Assembly (NCBI GenBank): GCA_028565635.1
Contig: JAOXYB010050802.1
Span: 1-11,723, forward strand
Reading direction: 5' to 3'
DNA: 11,723 bases
Source: Phoronis ovalis
Lineage: Eukaryota; Phoronida; Phoronidae
Shown here: positions 5,336 to 11,723 of the stretch, in pieces
Position numbering within the stretch: the first letter of the stretch is position 1
Layout: each line of letters starts with the position of its first letter
Made by a program: the position numbers and the translations under genes
The notes under the pieces: generated by a model
Database searches by the model: none
What the model was told of the DNA's origin: nothing
Seen by the model: only the letters and a program-made list of their open reading frames with translations

Positions 5336-8300
5336 ACGAGTTTAATGAGTCCAAATGAATAATCCCTGTGGCATATCTTAGACTTATCAAATGTTGAATT
5401 CTCAGAATAAAGACAATACCATTAAAATAAATAAAAATTGAAAATATGCTTTGAGATCTTTTTCTGTTTGACAGATGGTATATGTTTATGAATTATAAGA
5501 GAATATTTCTAGCTATTTATCACTGTCAACTTATTAAAAAAACAATTTGATCAGCATATGAAAACAAATTGGCTGAAGTCTATAAAAGTATATAGTTTAC
5601 CTGTACTTTTGCCGAAATACACAATTGGCGTGAGCCAAAAGTCCACAAGAACAGATCGAGGCGACGTCATTTTTTTTCTAAAAAAGACTTAATATACTGG
5701 CACATCACGGTACAACGCACATGCAATATAAAAAGTTGACATATCTTTTATGCAAAGGTGTAATATTTTAATAATAGTTCAATTCTTATGAGCTTTTAAT
5801 TAGTTTTGTTGCTAGCTTTTTATTGCTTTATTTTTTCATTTAATTTTCGCATTATTAAACTGTTTTGTCTTTAAATTTATATGTCTTATACAGGTGGCTT
5901 TTGATCTGTCTTATATTATTATGTTCTAACATGTTTTCTCTCTCCACGTAACTGCAGGTATGGTTTTCATTTTGATGTTAAGTGTCACATTTAAAATTAA
6001 TTGTTTCGTTATAAGAAAATTAATGATGAAAAATTGAAAATCATATCTCTGAAGAAATGACATAAATCAAAAACTGCAAAATAGATTTTCTGTTAATCAA
6101 GCATATCATAATTTAGCTTTAAACGTTGGAAATAGTCTAAAAGTTTTGTGTCCCCCATTTCACAGTTAACAATGTCTATAGCTGTTTGATAAAAATCTAA
6201 ATATTACTGATGTAAAGTTGATGGCGAATCTTTATTGCACTAGTATATACATGTATACGATCCATGATCTAGCGTTGGATGCGTTTTGGTGTAAGTTAAA
6301 ATATAACAATGACATTTTTGGCGGCCACGAAATATGGATTAATTACGTATGTTAAATAAAACTGTTCCTTGTCCATATTACAAAATATAAAATACAAATA
6401 TGTTGAAAATATGTTTAAACTTTTATTCTGGATTTTTAAAGATTACATTGAGGAATCAGTATTGCAAGGGGCGGTACTTCACAGTGAGACCGATGTTAAC
6501 ACTCTTCGTTCTAACGGTGTGTTAATCACGTCGTGCTGCGACCACAGAGCTATGCAACTTTTCCATCATATTTATGCTTAGACATTCAGCAGTGATGCTA
6601 ACAGCTTCTGCTAAGAAAACATTTTTTTTTCAATTAATACTAAAAAGTTAAATCACAGGCTCGAATTCTCGAGAAAGGGGTAATCCGCAGCCCTCTTTTA
6701 CATATTAATGTATAGTATGATTTATGCATCGGCCCCTTGAATAATATTTTAGACTCAGTAAGTGTAGTTCCGAATCTAATTTTTTACAAATTTCTGTTTC
6801 CTAGTTTAATTAATTTCTACTCACTATTAACGATAAAGATAAAGCAATTATGTTTTCAAAATCGTAACCAAACATGTTTAGTGTATAATTTTGCTCATAA
6901 AACCACATATAACATATTTGTTTGACAGCAAGCTGAGTGCTAACAAGATAGATGAAAACATATATAGAAATATGATCTTTCTTATCTTCGATAAACAATG
7001 AATGTATTTTACATTACACGAAAGTCGTACCCTATATTCATGGATATGATAAGATTCAAAGTTATTTCTGCAATTCTTATAAATATTTTTCTTAGAATCC
7101 GCAATCTTGATCCAGACAGTAAGAGTCGTCAAGTTTCACTCCTATCAATTTTTGGAAATTAAAGAATAATCAAAAGAGAGCGTTGTAAAAACAAAATGAT
7201 GAAGGGGCTTTAGTACATGTGTCATATTAAATTTTTGGTAAAGCTAAAGATGGTTTGCAACCTGTGGTGTTTAGATTTCAACATGATTATACGACAAGTT
7301 GGGAAGCATAGCCTAGCAAAATATTGCAGAAGGTTCAGTACATTTAAAATCCAGGAAGATATAATCAGCAATATGTTAGATTCCTCCGAACGTTTTTTTT
7401 ATGGACAACAATTAGATTGTCTTCATGAAATAATAAATTCGTACAAATTTTCGAAAATACAATTCACCACGTCTTGGAAATATTTTTAAATGTATTGGTA
7501 ATGTCTATTTTTTAGGTGATATTATTCATAAAGCCATCACTCAGTTATCCCGACAAAATTTATGGACAGCACCAACAATTAAGTCTGGCTACTGGTCCAT
7601 GCATAAATTGTTTTAAAAATATTTTTACACTCGTGTTAAATTTGATGGAACGGAAATTATATGTTTTCCGGTGTAAGTTTCAAGGCTTACAGATTCCTAC
7701 CACGACCATACTGTGAAATTATTTAAACATTGAACTTCCACGCAGCAAGCCGAGAATAACAAAGTGTTAGGTAACATACGGATGAGAATGCTAAAAAATT
7801 AAAATTATATTATTAAATTCCCAAAGAAACTCTCTAAGGAAATGTGTAGGTTATAATGATAATGACACATTTTATTAAATAACTGCAGTCTAGTACTTAC
7901 TTTTATCTCTTAAAGAAATTTGCTGTACGAATTTGAAACTGTTTCTGCTTAAATATGTAGTTATCAGGTATATAATTAGCTGCGTGTAATATATGTATAA
8001 AAACACAATCTTTCAAAAAATACACTTATTGTGTTATTATAATAAAAGAAGCTTCAGTTGCGCAGGTACACTGCTTTTTGTGCTTAAAACAAACTTGAAA
8101 TCAAATCTTTATTAAAAGGTTTAAAGCGGATTTACTTTGTTTTAAAGGGGCCATTACAACGAAGAAGATAATGCCAAAATGGACTGCAGCGAAGTTAGAA
8201 CGTCGAGTTTAAAAACTCGTATGTAAAAAAATAATAATTCGTTACTCGGGTATTACAGTAAAACAAATCCCGTAAAATTGTGATTATATAAACATTTTCA

Positions 8301-8409
8301 TTAAAAAAAAACATTTATTTATATTATATTATCTGATGTCTTATATGAGCTCAGATGGTGAAATCAAAATAAATGCTAGAGTTTATTTATTTTCTTACTT
8401 TTAATAGTC
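5336..8409. other. Long AT-rich non-coding stretch
   Basis: About 3 kb without a credible gene. Open frames (for example 6369-6581, 6878-7132 and 7217-7489) are 60-90 codons, rich in AT-encoded residues, and match no family I know. An acceptor-like tract is followed at once by a donor-like GTATGG at 5956-5963, and a similar arrangement occurs near 7514. I see no mobile element or RNA. Confidence 0.65.
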
Positions 8410-8441
8410 TCCCCTGACATCAGGTGTAATCATCGGCAGGT
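8410..8441 (+). other. Possible 32-nt microexon
   Basis: A T-rich tract ending ttttaatag (AG at 8408-8409) is followed by 32 bases and then by a near-ideal donor, CAG then GTGAGA (GT at 8442-8443). Two of three frames are open across the segment. It includes the near-palindrome cctgacatcagg. No neighbouring exon is found in the window, so this rests only on splice-site quality and is weak. Confidence 0.15.
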
Positions 8442-8592
8442 GAGAGTCTTGTACGAAGGCGAGTCGTGGGCGTTGATATTATTAATTTCAGATTTAAATC
8501 TCATAAAACAAGAAATGCAGGTAACGGTCGATGATTGATAAATAATTTTAAAATGAAAAAATCAAACTATGGAATGTGTTTGCTTTAAATTT

Positions 8593-8691
8593 GGAGTGGG
8601 TATTGGGGTTTTGCATTTGTTGGAGTGGGTACTGGGGTATTGCATTTGTCAGAGTTGGAGTGGGTATTGGGGTATTGCATTTGTCAGAGTT
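8593..8691 (+). repeat. Three-unit minisatellite (29/35/35 bp)
   Basis: Units start at 8593, 8622 and 8657 with ggagtgggta(t/c)tgggg and end in ttgcatttgt, plus cagagtt in the last two. Units 2 and 3 are identical except for one base, so this is a recent duplication; unit 1 lacks the 6-base cagagt-type extension. It is unrelated in sequence to the cores of copies A-C. The 62-codon frame at 8569-8757 merely translates the repeat. Confidence 0.9.
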
Positions 8692-11593
8692 GGCGATAAC
8701 TTAACTTGCTTGCAGTTGCAACTTTTTTCTGAAACTCGTGATACTCAGATACCTTAGTTCTTGGCCACTCGGTATTTTATTGGCTTTTAATTTATCAGAG
8801 AAATTTGATCAAACATAGATGTATAACGTTTCCACAGTCATAATTAAATTTCAATTTCCTCCAGATTGACAAATTACTAGGCAGTATAAGAGGTTTGTAT
8901 CTTACGTGTAAAAATAAACTGTACTTGTCAATCAATGCGCTTGTTAACTACTTGGTATATAAAATAAAGGTTAAGTTGGTAGATTTTAATTTATAACACA
9001 CATGCCAAAACGTATGTTCTTCTCCTTCAATTAGAAATGTACAGTTAATAGAGCAGGGAGATTAACTGCCTTTCTAATAATGGCTTAATTTTCATTTTGC
9101 CTAAATTTCTTATGAATATGATTCACAAAAAAATATATACATATGCTGAACTCACAGGCGGAATTTGTATGACTTTCATTCGTTTTTTATACAAACCTCT
9201 GAGGTCAGAGAATTGTTTTAGTAAAATATCCAGTTTCCAATTATTCGCTTTTTGCTCTACCAAGTACGTCAAAAACATCAAAACCTGTTAAAATCTAAAA
9301 CAAAATTCCGGATACATTGCTCATTTTGGTTTCTAAAGTTCTAATCACATACAGATCAGCAATGCGTCAAATAAACTATGAAAACTAAGAACAACAGCGC
9401 CAATACATATAACTGGAAAAAAATCATTTCAGAGATTATTACTATTTTTTTTGATAAACTGAATGTTTAATATCTCCGACTATGTTGCTTCCGATGTTAA
9501 CAGTTACTAAAAGTGCTGACTGTCCCAGGAATGGTTAGTGAAACGATTTGATGTCAAGAAATGTTTCATCCCCGGCCATAATGTTAATATTCTCAATAGA
9601 AAGTAAACATTGGCTGTAGCGAGCATGCTTCAAATTACGTAACACAAAGTTATAAGGAAAGTGGACTTGGTGCCTAGAGGAATTCCTGGAGATACTTTAA
9701 AAACAGGGCAGGGACCATTTATACACTTTCACGCCAACAAATGATCACACACACTTAGAGCTATAATATGAACCATACTATACTGTAGACAGACGGTTCT
9801 ATTCGACGAACAGAGCGACAAATCCCCCCGAACGCCCCTAACTGTCCTTTACATAAAGCAAGCAGGACGCTCTTTCTGTTCAAATCAGAACAGAATAACT
9901 TACGAAAATCAACAAATATATATATACCAACATCGAGCCCGCGTTGATTCCGGATGTTATCTAGATATGTTTACCAACAGAAACTATGCGTCACCAAATA
10001 TCAGTCTAACAGTATCTGCTGTCATCTAAACCGGGCATCTAAATGGCAATGAAAGATTAATTATCTGAAGGACGATACATTTAGATAATCATTATTACTA
10101 ATAAATCCACACACTGAGTTCACAGTGAATGGTAAAAAGTGGCAAAAACAAAACAAGAAAAGGGAACTCATTTCGCTACGGCTAAACAGGAATTTTCTAG
10201 TTTAACTTTTTGTAGATGTAGACTATTGGAATGTTTATTATTGATGTTACCGCTTATAAATTTTATTTTACCATTAACAGCAGTTATTATGTGCATTTAA
10301 TAGTGCAGCATTGTTTGGATACGTACGTCTGTACATGATTGGCGTTAATGTGCTGTATCAAGTATTCTACATACACTAATTTAAAAATATGCATACTTGC
10401 ATTAAAAAAAAATAGTGAATGTCAGTTTTGCTAATTTGTCCACTGTCAGCTTTTATATCTTTTTCAGTAGCAGCCTAGGTGTTTCTTTAGCCCATAATAA
10501 ACAGTGTCAGATCTAGGAGGGACATATAGAGAATTTGCTTTTGTTCTGTAGTGTGGACTTTAAATTCTCGAATTCAATTAAAAATTTGGCAAAAAAAAAT
10601 CCACCAAAAAAACTATAGGAAAATTTCTTCATAATATCTTTGATCTGGCTCAGTGTATAATGAACTTGGACGTCTACTATCAATACATATTGAAATATTT
10701 GGATACTTTTACCTGCCAATTAGTACATCTGCCTTATTTAATAGCAGCAATTTGTCAAAGTATTAAATTATTGCGGTTATATGCATATACAGAAGACCCA
10801 AGACAGAAGGCTACATTTTCAAATCCCAAAAAGCTGTAACGGGGAGATTTAAAAAAAGCTAAATTATATTTCTTGGAATGATGAAAAATGACTCATTTTC
10901 AAGATTATTAAAAACACTTTGCAAAAATTTGGTGAACAATGAAGAGAAGTTGATGTCGTATCCATTAGTCATGTCAGTTCAGGTGGGCACCAATTAAGGA
11001 AAATTACATATTTATACACAAAGCCACAAAGATAGTTTTAGATAGTTAGATAATAGATCCGAATTCCTTTAGTTGATACACTGAAATTATGTAAGAGCTA
11101 ACAGATGATACAAGAAATAAACAACTCTTGTTATTTCAGCTATTGACGACGATTCATACTTCATAAAATTTAAATCGTTTCTGCTAAATTCCTTTTATAC
11201 GATAAAATTCATAATTCGTAAATGATTTTCGCATTTACAAGGATCCGTTTTGTTAGAATAGATGTATGAAAAATTCCGTGAAAAATCAAGTAATTTTGTT
11301 CATTGGTTTTTAGTATCCATAGCATATAAGTAGGAATATTTTGTTTATAAATTTTCCGTCTAGTTTTTATATTAGTTGTTTTATACTCTCTTCCACGCAA
11401 CATGACCTATCCCTTATAATATCAGCAGATATCTTGTCGTACGGATCTTGTCGGTGTCAAAAATGAAGTTGAAGAATGATCCGATACTTTATGCGTATGT
11501 ATTTTAACCCTATCAAAAATACAAGTCAAGAAATGTACTAATTACAAAATTAATTTTACCGAAATTAGTACTGCGGTAAAAAGTTGGATCCCC
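8692..11593. other. AT-rich non-coding stretch
   Basis: Only short open frames (at most 68 codons) of AT-driven composition. Between about 9530 and 9960 the composition is somewhat richer in G+C and includes a perfect hairpin at 9874-9895. A small near-palindrome, ctctgaggtcagag, lies at 9197-9210, and a short (AT)n run at 9917-9926. No gene is recognised. Confidence 0.65.
9874..9895. repeat. Perfect 8-bp hairpin
   Basis: Arms ttctgttc (9874-9881) and gaacagaa (9888-9895) enclose a 6-base loop. Another gaacagagcg near 9819 can pair imperfectly with cgctctttctgttc near 9868. It has no terminator-like T run and no recognised RNA family. Confidence 0.45.
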
Positions 11594-11601
11594 TATATAA
11601 G
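11594..11601 (+). promoter_or_regulatory. TATA-box-like sequence
   Basis: TATATAAG preceded by ccc matches the metazoan TATA consensus, and the following 50 bases are richer in G+C. An initiator-like tcagtg at 11609-11614 is only about 17 bases downstream, too close for the usual spacing of about 30. In AT-rich DNA such matches are common, so this is tentative. The first downstream ATG opens only 8 codons. Confidence 0.15.
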
Positions 11602-11723
11602 TACCTTGTCAGTGCTGGGTATAGATGGCGCCACGACTCGATAAAAGTTGATTACTGTCCGAAGCTAAATATCAAAAATGGTTTCATATATTAATCCAAA
11701 GACCATTTAGGTAATAGATATAT
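11602..11723. other. Window end, nothing identified
   Basis: A short GC-richer patch (atggcgccacgactcg) is followed by AT-rich sequence. Any gene starting here would lie beyond the window. Confidence 0.4.

Noticed and set aside
6369-6581. 70-codon plus-strand frame with an ordinary-looking C-terminal half
   Set aside because: It is short, starts in AT-rich DNA, has no recognised motif, and such a length is expected by chance in 3 kb of this composition.
6658-6678. tRNA B-box-like ctcgaattctcgag
   Set aside because: It is a restriction-like palindrome without the GGTTCRANTCC consensus, and no cloverleaf or A box can be drawn around it.
7217-7489. 90-codon plus-strand frame
   Set aside because: The composition follows base content (Lys, Ile, Phe, Asn), with no domain or splice support.
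9197-9210. Near-palindrome ctctgaggtcagag containing AGGTCA (nuclear-receptor half-site)
   Set aside because: A single half-site in AT-rich DNA without a partner at standard spacing is uninformative.

Overview
This looks like AT-rich (about one third G+C, estimated by eye) non-coding nuclear DNA from an animal. No convincing protein-coding gene, rRNA, tRNA or CRISPR array is visible. The open frames are short (about 100 codons at most), interrupted, mostly low in complexity, and match no family I recognise. The AT-rich background, lack of gene density, short degenerate minisatellite arrays and abundant small non-autonomous elements would suit a marine invertebrate, perhaps a bivalve mollusc. 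That assignment is a guess, not something the sequence proves. The window reads as intergenic DNA or the inside of a long intron.

The recurring structure is one family of small elements, present in at least four copies. Each has a CCCGGG/GGGG-type end, a subterminal block, and (in three copies) an internal array of units of about 32 bp built on a core like CCC-rTTTA-GGG. Copy A (1616-2050) has imperfect subterminal inverted repeats (20 of 22 matching) and is flanked by the 6-bp direct repeat tttaca. Copy B (2326 to about 2607) keeps its left end and array. Copy C (4537-4873) lies in the opposite orientation, has CCCGGG at both ends and is flanked by ctcatt. Copy D (5202 to about 5335) keeps only the left block, and its terminal G run has grown into a 44-bp G-tract region. 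Two further CCCGG(G) sites (261-268 and 3986-3990) are tightly flanked by 6-bp direct repeats and could be excision remnants of the same family. Together these suggest a non-autonomous terminal-inverted-repeat transposon family carrying a minisatellite core and making 6-bp target duplications.

Region by region: 1-839 is plain AT-rich DNA with the first footprint-like site. 840-1010 is a GC-richer island with an open minus-strand frame. 1091-1609 is featureless. 1610-2610 holds copies A and B. 2611-4400 is AT-rich, with a weak exon-like stretch on the minus strand. 4400-5335 is a GC-richer block containing a CTCF-like motif, copy C and copy D. 5336-8400 is AT-rich and apparently empty. 8410-8441 is a possible microexon. 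8593-8691 is a three-unit minisatellite. 8692-11723 is AT-rich with a hairpin near 9880 and a TATA-like site near 11594. No functional gene cluster can be described; the common thread is the shared mobile-element family.
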